A DNA stretch of 50,864 nt, from assembly GCA_002726655.1 (NCBI GenBank), contig PBRP01000101.1, positions 1-50,864 on the forward strand. Reading direction: 5' to 3'. Position numbers and translations under genes: made by a program. Positions 26,191-34,348 of this stretch are shown piece by piece. The notes beneath the pieces were generated by a model that was not told where the DNA came from, searched no databases, and saw nothing but the letters and a program-made list of their open reading frames with translations. This DNA comes from Gammaproteobacteria bacterium. Lineage in GTDB: Bacteria; Pseudomonadota; Gammaproteobacteria; Pseudomonadales; Azotimanducaceae. Each line of letters begins with the position of its first letter. The first letter of the stretch is position 1.

Positions 26191-27795
26191 ATGTTCAGGC
26201 AAAAGGAAGACGAAAAAAGTGTAACCACACCTTCGGGCATAGAGGTTCCCGTAGTCGTTTTTCCAGAAATGCTGGAAGGCAGTCCTCTGGGTCAACCGGG
26301 TGAAGCACCATTTACCAGGGGCGTCTTCCCCAATGGCTATCGCGGCCGACTGTGGACCATAAGGCAATACTCCGGCTTCGGCTCGGCAGAAGAATCCAAT
26401 CAGCGCTATCGCTTTCTGCTCGAACAGGGACAGACAGGTTTATCAGTCGCCCTGGATCTGCCGACCCAATGTGGCTACGACCCCGACGACCCCATGGCCA
26501 TTGCGGAGGCGGGCAAGGTTGGTGTTTCCTTGTCTAACCTCGCGGAAATGGAAATCTTGTTTGCCGACATTGATCTTGCCGCGATCTCCACCTCTTTCAC
26601 CATAAACGGTGCTGCTGCCATGATCTTTGCCATGTATGTCGCTGCGGCCGACAAGGCAGGCATTCCCCGTACAGCCCTGACCGGCACGATCCAGAATGAC
26701 ATACTAAAGGAATACGTCGCCCGGGGTACCTGGATCTTCCCGGTCAAACCTTCTATGCGACTGATTGCGGATTCTATTCTGTTTGCCAACAAGGAGACGC
26801 CGCGCTTCAACCCCATCTCTATTGCCGGTGCTCATGTTCGTGATGCCGGTTGCACGGCAGTCGAGGAGATCGGTTATACACTGGTCAATGGACTGGCCTA
26901 TGTGGATGAGTTATTGCGCCGGGGTGGCGAAGTCGATAGTTTCGCCAAGCGGCTTAGCTTCTTCTTTTATGTGCATATGGATCTGTTTGAGGAAGCCGCG
27001 AAGTTTCGTGCCGCCCGGCGTATATGGGCCCGCATCATGAGTGAGCGATATGGAGCAAAGGATCCGCGCAGCCTGCTGTTTCGTTTTGGTGTGGTTTGTG
27101 GTGGCTCCTCCCTGACCGCTGCACAGCCCCTTAATAATATCGTTCGAGTCGGAATCGAAAACTTGGCTGCTGTTCTTGGGGGAGCGCAATCGATCTTTAC
27201 CTGCGCCTATGATGAAGCCTTTCAGATACCAACCGAACAAAGCGCTGAAATTGCTGTGCGCACACAACAGATCATTGCCCACGAGAGTGGTGTGGCAAAT
27301 ACCGTCGACCCGCTTGGGGGCAGCTATTATGTCGAATATCTGACCGACCGCATGGAAGCCGAAATTCTCGCTGTCATGCAAGAGATTGATGACTATGGTG
27401 GTGTCGTGAAGGCGATTGAGGAAGGCTATATCCAGATGCGTCTGGCGCAGCGGGCAAAGGAGCGCAAAGAAAAGATTGATTCCGGTGAGCGGGTGGTGGT
27501 GGGCGTCAACCGCTACCGCCATGAAGATGAGAAGGCACAGCTTGGTGAAGTTTTCCGCCTGGATCTGGGAAACCGGCGCCGCATTCTGGAGAAGTATCAG
27601 GCGACTCGCGACCGCCGAGACAACGATGCGGCAATGGCAACCCTGCGACGTCTGGGTGTCGCGGCGCAAACGGATGATGAAAACCTGATGCCATACCTGA
27701 TTGATTGTTGCCATCAATATGTCACGGTGGGTGAAATGGTTGCAGAACTAAAATCTCATTGGGGCGAATTTCAGGAACCTGCGCTGATTGCCTGA
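26191..27795 (+). CDS. B12-dependent acyl-CoA mutase, large subunit (methylmalonyl-CoA mutase-like)
   Basis: 534-residue catalytic subunit of a split mutase that lacks the C-terminal B12 domain, which is the next gene. The substrate barrel has TIRQYSGFGSAEESNQRYRFLLEQGQTGLSVA..., and TGTIQNDILKEYVAR. Two positions that set specificity in the family read as in methylmalonyl-CoA mutase: Tyr in IRQY (Phe in isobutyryl-CoA mutase) and Arg in KEYVAR (Gln there). Ala is found where 2-hydroxyisobutyryl-CoA mutase has its Asp. This suggests succinyl-CoA/methylmalonyl-CoA or a close homologue. GGAGAGGA precedes the ATG. Confidence 0.9.
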   Translation: MFRQKEDEKSVTTPSGIEVPVVVFPEMLEGSPLGQPGEAPFTRGVFPNGYRGRLWTIRQYSGFGSAEESNQRYRFLLEQGQTGLSVALDLPTQCGYDPDDPMAIAEAGKVGVSLSNLAEMEILFADIDLAAISTSFTINGAAAMIFAMYVAAADKAGIPRTALTGTIQNDILKEYVARGTWIFPVKPSMRLIADSILFANKETPRFNPISIAGAHVRDAGCTAVEEIGYTLVNGLAYVDELLRRGGEVDSFAKRLSFFFYVHMDLFEEAAKFRAARRIWARIMSERYGAKDPRSLLFRFGVVCGGSSLTAAQPLNNIVRVGIENLAAVLGGAQSIFTCAYDEAFQIPTEQSAEIAVRTQQIIAHESGVANTVDPLGGSYYVEYLTDRMEAEILAVMQEIDDYGGVVKAIEEGYIQMRLAQRAKERKEKIDSGERVVVGVNRYRHEDEKAQLGEVFRLDLGNRRRILEKYQATRDRRDNDAAMATLRRLGVAAQTDDENLMPYLIDCCHQYVTVGEMVAELKSHWGEFQEPALIA

Positions 27796-27822
27796 TCACG
27801 CTATGAAACAGGAGGAAGGACC

Positions 27823-28218
27823 ATGAGCCTGCAAGGTAAACGCATCCTGATTGCCAAGCCCGGTTTGGATGGCCACGACGTGGGCGCCAAGATCATTACC
27901 CTGGCCCTGCGCGATCACGGTGCCGACGTAATCTATACGGGCCTTCGGAAGAGCCCTGATTACATAGCTCGTACGGCAGTGGACGAAGACGTCGACGCCA
28001 TTGGTTTGAGCGTGCTGTCCGGCTCGCATCAGGAGATGCTGGTTGCAACCCTGGAACAATTGAAGGCAATGGATGCTGACGACATAAAGGTTTTCATAGG
28101 CGGCACCATACCGCCCGATGATCACGCTGCCCTGATAGCAGCTGGTGTAACCGACATCTTCACCAGTGAAATGAATTTGCAGGACACAATAGCCCGGTTG
28201 GCCGAGGCCCTGGCATGA
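27823..28218 (+). CDS. B12-binding small subunit of the acyl-CoA mutase
   Basis: 131 residues forming only the cobalamin-binding domain. The DxHxxG motif with the axial His is GLDGHDVGAK; LSVLSGSHQEM and VFIGGTIPPDDH are the SxL and GG elements that hold the nucleotide tail. It is 27 bp after the large subunit with a strong site (GGAGGAAGG), and its stop overlaps the MeaB start (ATGA). A separate B12 subunit is usual in one mutase subfamily. Confidence 0.94.
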   Translation: MSLQGKRILIAKPGLDGHDVGAKIITLALRDHGADVIYTGLRKSPDYIARTAVDEDVDAIGLSVLSGSHQEMLVATLEQLKAMDADDIKVFIGGTIPPDDHAALIAAGVTDIFTSEMNLQDTIARLAEALA

Positions 28219-29111
28219 ATACACCGGAGCCAGAACCCCTGAACCGGCGTGCCCTGGCGCGTCAGTTAAGCCAGGCCGGTAGCGCCAGTGTCGCTGATGC
28301 CCTATCGGACGCCTTCGATGTTTTAGAAGAGACTGAATCAGCCGTGCGTATCGGCGTCACGGGACCGCCCGGGGCTGGAAAGAGTACGCTGATTGCGCGC
28401 CTGGCAGCAGCGCGTCTTCAACAGCCTGGACGAGTTGGCATCCTTGCCATTGATCCTACCTCACCATTGTCCAAAGGTTCGATCCTGGGCGATCGTATCC
28501 GAATGGACGAGATTGCTGCGGATCCAAATCTCTATATCCGTTCCATGCCAAGCCGCCATGCCCATGATGGCATGGCCGACAATATGACGGAAATGCTGGC
28601 CGTGATGGAACGCCATAACTTTGATGACATTATCCTCGAGACCGTCGGTATCGGGCAGGCCGACTATGCGGTACGCACCCTGGTAGACACGGTGATCCTG
28701 GTGGTAATGCCGGAATCTGGCGATACGGTTCAGGCGATGAAGGCCGGGGTCATGGAAATGGCGGACATTTACGTGGTCAACAAGGCTGATCGCCCTGGTG
28801 CTAAGCGTACCGTTGCCGACATCCAATCGGTGCTGGCGCTCAAGGATTTCAATTCTGATGGTTGGCAGCCCCCTGTGTTGCTAACCTCGAGTGAAGATAA
28901 GGATATAGCGGCGCTTGACCAGGCGATCTCAGCGCACTTGGAGTGGCGGCGAAATAATACAAATCGGGCGGCGCATCGCCGCGATAGGGTCAGTTATCAC
29001 GTTGAAAGCCTGTTGAACCGCCGCGTTAAAGAGCTGCTAACCGATGCCGAACCGGCGCAGTTAGATCAGCCGATCAGAGATATCTATAAGGACCTGGTTG
29101 AGCGTTTGTAG
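28215..29111 (+). CDS. meaB: MeaB/ArgK-type GTPase chaperone of the mutase
   Basis: 298-residue G3E-family GTPase that protects and reloads B12 mutases. Walker A VTGPPGAGKSTLI, LAIDPTSPLSKGSILGDRIRM, the MPSRHAHDGM segment, IILETVGIGQ (Walker B/G3), and VVNKADRPGAK (G4, NKAD) are all present, and the C-terminal dimerisation part begins near 245. Its start overlaps the stop of the B12 subunit gene by 4 bp. It closes the operon; 200 bp with no clear feature follows before the next gene. Confidence 0.95.
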   Translation: MNTPEPEPLNRRALARQLSQAGSASVADALSDAFDVLEETESAVRIGVTGPPGAGKSTLIARLAAARLQQPGRVGILAIDPTSPLSKGSILGDRIRMDEIAADPNLYIRSMPSRHAHDGMADNMTEMLAVMERHNFDDIILETVGIGQADYAVRTLVDTVILVVMPESGDTVQAMKAGVMEMADIYVVNKADRPGAKRTVADIQSVLALKDFNSDGWQPPVLLTSSEDKDIAALDQAISAHLEWRRNNTNRAAHRRDRVSYHVESLLNRRVKELLTDAEPAQLDQPIRDIYKDLVERL

Positions 29112-29312
29112 GGAATAGGGGAAATATACAAATTGTCCCTCTATATCTGCGATTGGTTATGTCGGTGAGATTGATCTGGGACATACTTTACCTAAACAGA
29201 TACTGAAACTGACGACGACTTGGTTTTGAGCTAAGTAAACCCGTCCCCATTCCAGTGGATTTAAATGAGAAGCGCGTTTATTCTGCTAATAGCACAGAGT
29301 CAGGGGACTGAT

Positions 29313-30386
29313 ATGTTTAAGAAAGAGATGAGCAAGGAAGAACTTACCCAACTTGCCGTGGCATATCTTAAGGAACAGGGTGCCTGTGAGGTGGGTGTTG
29401 TCACGAAGGAAACGCTGGCAGGAGGACCGCCTTCAACGAACCTTGAATATGTTCTTGCCGATGCCGCGTCAGCATTGAGTTTTGCTGTGCCCCTGGATGA
29501 AGAAAAGATCAGTAGCTTTCTTGGTAAAAAGGATCACGCCGGTCACCAGGAAGACAATATTCATACAGGGTTCTTTATAACCGGACTTGCCGTGGGACTT
29601 GCATCCTATCTGGATCAAATTGGCTACCCATCCTATGGCGTTGATTCAAATATTGTTTACCGCAAGGATACCCCTCGCGGATCTCGGGATTTCAAACCGG
29701 ACATATCTCATCGCTATCTGGCAGCCCGTTCCGGAGTAGGCTGGCTGGGCTTTTCCGGCAATATTATTACACCGTCTCATGGTGCCTCTGTGTTGCTTGG
29801 ATCAGTCGTTACAACAGCAGAACTGGAACCAACGGACCCTCTGCCCGAAGACAAAAAATATTGTGACGAATGTCGGCTTTGTTATGCGGCCTGCACTTCC
29901 CATCTGATGGATAAAGAAGAGCAAAGCACTGTGACAATGGGAGGTATTGAGTTCAGTTATCAAAAAAGGCGCTCGTATCATCGGTGTGACCTGGTATGTG
30001 GTGGATTCACAGGTTTGTCAGAAAAGGGCAAGTGGTCAACCTGGTCACCTGGCAGATTCCCCATTCCTGATGATGATATTGAGTTTCGCGGAGCGCTGAT
30101 GGAAGCAACCCAGGCCTGGTTAAAGCGCCCGGCTATCGAAGATGGCGGCTTTCGTCATCCTCAGTCTCCTGGCGGCCGGAAGCTTAATTTCACCTGTGGC
30201 AACTGCCAGCTGGTTTGTCATCCGGATAAAAATGAACGAAATCGGCGATTTAAACTTCTTTCTGGTGGTGGTGTTGTCATACAACACGCTGACGGTAACA
30301 TTGAGGCAGTAAAACCGGACAAGGCAAGAGAACATCTTGATGCGCTTGATGATGAGCAACGTGCGCTGTATGAACGGATTTGCTAA
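29313..30386 (+). CDS. QueG-like double-cubane Fe-S oxidoreductase
   Basis: 357 residues. The start ATG 29313 has AGGGGA upstream; the longer frame from 29265 adds residues without support. Two [4Fe-4S] motifs are seen: C184xxC187xxC190xxxC194 and C295xxC298xxxC302. An intervening pair, C225 and C229, lies in CDLVCGG. The middle segment RYLAARSGVGWLGFSGNIITPSHGASVLLGSVVT is shared with epoxyqueuosine reductase QueG and reductive dehalogenases. Unlike QueG the family's HEAT C-terminus is missing and the rest differs. The role is therefore open (a reductase of a small molecule). It converges closely with the phosphatase gene. Confidence 0.75.
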   Translation: MFKKEMSKEELTQLAVAYLKEQGACEVGVVTKETLAGGPPSTNLEYVLADAASALSFAVPLDEEKISSFLGKKDHAGHQEDNIHTGFFITGLAVGLASYLDQIGYPSYGVDSNIVYRKDTPRGSRDFKPDISHRYLAARSGVGWLGFSGNIITPSHGASVLLGSVVTTAELEPTDPLPEDKKYCDECRLCYAACTSHLMDKEEQSTVTMGGIEFSYQKRRSYHRCDLVCGGFTGLSEKGKWSTWSPGRFPIPDDDIEFRGALMEATQAWLKRPAIEDGGFRHPQSPGGRKLNFTCGNCQLVCHPDKNERNRRFKLLSGGGVVIQHADGNIEAVKPDKAREHLDALDDEQRALYERIC

Positions 30387-30392
30387 TCGGGT

Positions 30393-30857
30393 TTACCCTT
30401 TTCTCCTGATTACCCCGATATATTCTTTCCAGACATCATCCATTAACCAGTCAGGGTTTGACTCCCAGATTCGTGCAATCAAAGCGTCGGCCCGTTCGTT
30501 GGACCATCCCAGGGACTGTTCGGCGTAGACGGCATAGAATGCAGTAGCCCGATAGTTGGCAGCACAATGGACCAGTATTTTCTGACCGGCTGCTTGTTCC
30601 ATGGCTGCTTTGAATGCCTGGTAGTCTTCCATTTTCGGTGCTGTCCACTCAACGGGTATGTGCAAATACGTCATACCAAGTGATCGGCAGGATTCCTCCT
30701 CATCATCCAGTGAATACTGTGGGTCTATTGTTGCCAGGTTAAGGATGAGATCACAGCCTTCTTTTGCCAGATCTGCCAACTGATCCTCGCTCGGTTGTCC
30801 TGCCGTTAGTGAATTTTCATCAATACGGATAAAGTTGAAAATATCTTCGCTTGCCAT
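30393..30857 (-). CDS. DUF442/protein-tyrosine-phosphatase-like protein
   Basis: 154 residues of the dual-specificity phosphatase fold. It starts with NFIRIDENSLTAGQPSEDQLADLAKEG, as in DUF442/BLH-type proteins. The catalytic loop reads VHCAANYRAT, a Cys-x4-Arg loop, one residue shorter than the classical C-x5-R, a variant I recall in this family. It is single-gene and converges with the Fe-S gene. Substrate unknown. Confidence 0.75.
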   Translation of the reverse strand: MASEDIFNFIRIDENSLTAGQPSEDQLADLAKEGCDLILNLATIDPQYSLDDEEESCRSLGMTYLHIPVEWTAPKMEDYQAFKAAMEQAAGQKILVHCAANYRATAFYAVYAEQSLGWSNERADALIARIWESNPDWLMDDVWKEYIGVIRRKG

Positions 30858-30941
30858 GATGCCTACCTATGTATTTGTGACATTTCGGGGATACTGATGC
30901 ACTATTAACCTGGTGTCCCCGAATAAAGGGAGTTTTTAGTT

Positions 30942-32108
30942 TTGACCCCTCAACCATCAAACAGAGGTCGTGTAAAAAACCGCTACCATGTAATGGTAAA
31001 GCCGGGCGGTCCCATCTGTAACCTGGATTGCGGCTACTGTTACTACCTTAACAAAACCGAGTTGTATCCTGGTAAGAATAAATTCCGCATGAGCGAGCGG
31101 CTGCTCGAGAAATTTATTCGCAGCTATATCGCCTCGCACCCGGGTCCCAACGTTGTCTTTCCCTGGCACGGTGGTGAGCCGACAATACTGGGTCTCGACT
31201 TTTTCAAGAAAGCGGTGGCCTTGCAGGAAAAGTATCTACCCTCCGGCTGGAAATGCATCAATGTGCCGCAAACTAACGGCACCCTGCTGGATGAGAAGTG
31301 GTGTGAGTTTTTTGCTGAAAATGGTTTTGCCATTGGCATCAGTATTGATGGCCCGGCTGAATTTCATGATATCTGTCGCCCGGACAAACGCGGCAGGCCA
31401 ACACACGACCGCACTATGGCTGCCTTACGTATGCTGTTGGAATACGGTGTCCCCACGTCGGTGTTGTGCACCGTCAACAGCCTTAACGTAAAGACCCCTC
31501 TGGAAGTTTATCGATTTTTCCGTGAGCAGGGCGTGACATCCATGCAATTCCTGCCCATCGTCTCCTCCCTTGAGGACGGTAATGTATCGGAGCAGACGGT
31601 AGCTGCAGCAGATTATGGACATTTTCTGACGGCTATATTCGAGGAGTGGTTAAGTCACGATGTTGGGGTGGTGTGGGTGCAGATAATCGAAGAGTGTCTG
31701 GCTAAGCACCGCGGCAAATCAGGGTCTTTGTGCCTTTACCAGGAAAAATGTGGCGACTCCATGGCGATGGAACACAATGGTGACCTGTTTGCCTGTGATC
31801 ATTTTGTGATGCCTGAATGGAAACTGGGCAACCTGAAAGAGCGTACGATGAAATCTATGGTTGAATCGCCCAAGATGAAAGGTTTTGCCCGTGCCAAGAA
31901 GACTAGTCTCCCGGCTTTCTGCCTGGCCTGTGATGTAAAATTTATGTGCAATGGTGGATGCCCTAAAGACCGGTTTATTGCCACCCCTGATGGTGAGCCT
32001 GGGTTGAATTATCTTTGTGAAGGATTAGGACAATTCTTCCGACATACGCGGGGCCGATTGACAACCATATTGTCCGATACTGGACAAAAGGGGATCCTGA
32101 TGAATTAG
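30942..32108 (+). CDS. anaerobic sulfatase maturase-like radical SAM/SPASM enzyme
   Basis: 388 residues. The radical-SAM motif CNLDCGYCYY has ligands C26, C30 and C33. Family features GGEPTILG, SIDGP, and the C-terminal SPASM ligands (CGDSMAMEHNGDLFACDHFV, LPAFCLACDVKFMCNGGCPKDRF) match the enzymes that convert a sulfatase Cys/Ser to formylglycine. It starts at TTG 30942, supported by GGGAG upstream. No sulfatase gene is in the window; the target protein may lie elsewhere or be of another kind. Confidence 0.9.
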   Translation: MTPQPSNRGRVKNRYHVMVKPGGPICNLDCGYCYYLNKTELYPGKNKFRMSERLLEKFIRSYIASHPGPNVVFPWHGGEPTILGLDFFKKAVALQEKYLPSGWKCINVPQTNGTLLDEKWCEFFAENGFAIGISIDGPAEFHDICRPDKRGRPTHDRTMAALRMLLEYGVPTSVLCTVNSLNVKTPLEVYRFFREQGVTSMQFLPIVSSLEDGNVSEQTVAAADYGHFLTAIFEEWLSHDVGVVWVQIIEECLAKHRGKSGSLCLYQEKCGDSMAMEHNGDLFACDHFVMPEWKLGNLKERTMKSMVESPKMKGFARAKKTSLPAFCLACDVKFMCNGGCPKDRFIATPDGEPGLNYLCEGLGQFFRHTRGRLTTILSDTGQKGILMN

Positions 32109-32164
32109 TGACACAGGTCCCGCTCATGACGCATACCAGGCTGGTTACTCCAGCTGGCCCCTGA

Positions 32165-32524
32165 TTAGCCGTTCTCCATCTCACCTTTACAATCGAGGCA
32201 CATATCAGCTTCAGGGTAGGCCTTAAGGCGAGGATAGGGAATTGGCTCATCACAAATCGTGCATCTGCCATAGGTATCGTTATCGACTCGGGTTATTGCC
32301 ACCAGGACCTGTTTGAGCCGATTCCTGGTAAGGTTTCTGTTCGCCACTAGAATACTTTGATTGTGCATTTCGTCCATACGGCTCAATCGCCCGGTATTGT
32401 CTCGAAGCGTCACGGGTTTTGCGCCCGACTCAGTCGTGTCCAGCAGACCTTCAAGGTCCTGCTTGAGTTGCCGCAAATCTGTCTCAAGCGCCTGGATCTG
32501 ACTGGCAGAGAGTTCCTGCTCCAT
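32165..32524 (-). CDS. DksA/TraR-family C4 zinc-finger protein
   Basis: 119 residues. The C-terminal zinc finger CTICDEPIPYPRLKAYPEADMCLDC has the typical CxxC-x17-CxxC layout, and an N-terminal coiled coil (about residues 1-45) can enter the RNA polymerase secondary channel. The DksA tip residues (DxxDxA) are not seen, so this is a DksA-like or TraR-like paralogue. The start is 2 bp after the GST stop, so the two are probably cotranscribed. Confidence 0.85.
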   Translation of the reverse strand: MEQELSASQIQALETDLRQLKQDLEGLLDTTESGAKPVTLRDNTGRLSRMDEMHNQSILVANRNLTRNRLKQVLVAITRVDNDTYGRCTICDEPIPYPRLKAYPEADMCLDCKGEMENG

Positions 32525-32526
32525 GG

Positions 32527-33129
32527 CTAGGCGAAGGCAGGTCGCCCGGTCACCAGCTTGTGCCAGCGAACAATATGCTCAGACGTCAGCAGGTCCTGCC
32601 CGACCTCCTTGGCGAAGTTGAGGGTTATGGCAAGTGTCATATCAGCAATGGTATACCGATTACCGGTGAGGTATTCGCTGGTCCCCAGATGGTCGTTGAA
32701 AATTGCCACCGCGTCCCTGGCGACTTCAGCGGAAACTTCGCCCCATTCTGGAACTACTTTCTCCCGATCCTTGAAGAAGCCTGTAATATTCCGGAAGGCC
32801 TGTGCTACCGGCATCATTAGGTTTAATTCAACCCGTCGGCTCCACATTTCAATGATGGCCTGCTCTTCGTCTGTAGTGCCGAAGAAATTTGGATCTGGAT
32901 GCAGACCCTCCAGGTAACGGCAGATGGTCTGGCTTTCCGAGAGGTAGCTACCATCATCGAGCTCGAGCACCGGAACGCGGCCGAACGGGTTCATCTGGCG
33001 ATATTCATCGGAAAGGTTCTCCCCGGCACGAAGATTGATCTCTGTCATGGGAAGTTCGATTCCCTTTTCTCTCAGAAATGTTGAAACTCGTTGCCCATTG
33101 GGTGAGAGACTTTGAGTGTATAGATGCAT
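32527..33129 (-). CDS. glutathione S-transferase
   Basis: 200 residues from ATG 33129 (AGGG 6 nt upstream; frame to 33150 rejected). Thioredoxin-fold N-domain LYTQSLSPNGQRVSTFLREKGIEL with Ser/Asn in the thiol-activating area, cis-Pro GRVPVLELDDG, and the glutathione-binding SESQTICRYL (Glu-Ser). The all-helical C-domain follows. It conjugates or isomerises electrophiles; the substrate is not clear. Confidence 0.9.
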   Translation of the reverse strand: MHLYTQSLSPNGQRVSTFLREKGIELPMTEINLRAGENLSDEYRQMNPFGRVPVLELDDGSYLSESQTICRYLEGLHPDPNFFGTTDEEQAIIEMWSRRVELNLMMPVAQAFRNITGFFKDREKVVPEWGEVSAEVARDAVAIFNDHLGTSEYLTGNRYTIADMTLAITLNFAKEVGQDLLTSEHIVRWHKLVTGRPAFA

Positions 33130-33280
33130 GCTGAGCCCTGGCTGATTCAAAAATACGGGCGATCACTGTGCCAGCTAACCCCGGGGAAGGCAACCGGGCC
33201 AACTCAAACTGGGGTGCAGGAGTGGATCCATGCTTTCAACAAACCGAGCCTGCATTATTGTAAATACAACGCTTATAGAG

Positions 33281-34117
33281 TTAGCGAATACCCGCTAACT
33301 CACTGGAAACCCTGCCCATTGTAGACAGGTGCTCGTCTGTTTTTAGATTCCCGCCGAGCGTTCGCAAACACAGGTGGGTTAGCCCTGCCTCACGCCAGCC
33401 TGAAACCCGATCCTGCCATTCTGATTCTCTCGGTCCAACGACGGCAACGCCTGCTTCTGAACCAACAGAAGATGGATTACGGCCGGCACTTTCAGCGACT
33501 TCCCTGATTCTCTCCATAATCGGCTGATAGTCTTCCGGTGTACATATGACAAACCAGCCATCTGCCAGCCTGCCCAGGCGCTTGATTACGCTCTCTACTG
33601 GATTGCTCGCGGTGCCGATCCAGATGGGTATGGGGCGTTGAACGGGTAGAGGATTTAGACCCGCTTCAGCTATCTTGTCCCATCTGCCATCAAAGTCGAC
33701 TACTTCCTGGCTCCAGAGCAATCTTAAGAGTTCAATCTGCTCATCACACCGGGCGCCACGGGTTTTGAAATCCTGCCCGAGGGCGCGATATTCATCTTTG
33801 CTGCTTCCAACACCTACACCAAGGCGTACTCTTCCCTCCGTCAGGAGGTCGAGTTCTGCTACCTGCTTGGCTACCAGTACAGTTTGCCTTGATGGCAGGA
33901 TAATGACGGATGGTACCAGTTCAATATTGTTCGTTATGGCGGCGATGAAGGCAAGAATAGTCATGGGCTCATGCATGGGGCCACTGCCGGGTCTTATAAC
34001 CAGGTCCGGCACGCGCAAATGCGTGAATCCCAGCTCATCTGCGGCCTGGGCGAAAGCCTTAATGGTACCAAGATCACTTCCAAGCTCTCTTACGGGTAAG
34101 GATATTCCGATTTTCAT
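33281..34117 (-). CDS. LLM-class flavin/F420-dependent oxidoreductase
   Basis: 278 residues from ATG 34117 (AGGA just upstream). It starts MKIGISLPVRELGSDLGTIKAFAQAADELGFTHLRVPD. The luciferase-like TIM-barrel is supported by VRLGVGVGSSKDEYRALGQDF and PIPIWIGTASNPVESVIKRLGRLADGWF, typical of the F420-type (TIGR03619-like) subfamily. It is monocistronic. A proteobacterial member might use FMN instead of F420; the cofactor cannot be told here. Confidence 0.87.
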   Translation of the reverse strand: MKIGISLPVRELGSDLGTIKAFAQAADELGFTHLRVPDLVIRPGSGPMHEPMTILAFIAAITNNIELVPSVIILPSRQTVLVAKQVAELDLLTEGRVRLGVGVGSSKDEYRALGQDFKTRGARCDEQIELLRLLWSQEVVDFDGRWDKIAEAGLNPLPVQRPIPIWIGTASNPVESVIKRLGRLADGWFVICTPEDYQPIMERIREVAESAGRNPSSVGSEAGVAVVGPRESEWQDRVSGWREAGLTHLCLRTLGGNLKTDEHLSTMGRVSSELAGIR

Positions 34118-34348
34118 GTTTTCCTTTTTCTTTGATTGGAACTTTTTTTTGAATAGAACAGGGGCAAGCATGCAATAAATGGCACACTTACCCTGGCTGC
34201 TAAAGTTGCACACAATTGCTACGCTTATCAAGTATTTGGTGCCTGCATGGAATATGCTGATCGCAATGCCGGTCTAAATCAGTAAGTACTTGTCAACCAG
34301 TGCTTATCTACATGTGCTTATCAAGAATGCTTTTGTGAGGCGGTGAAA

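Noticed and set aside
26911-27717. 268-codon minus-strand ORF inside the mutase
   Set aside because: Antisense shadow of a strongly conserved mutase; no domain.
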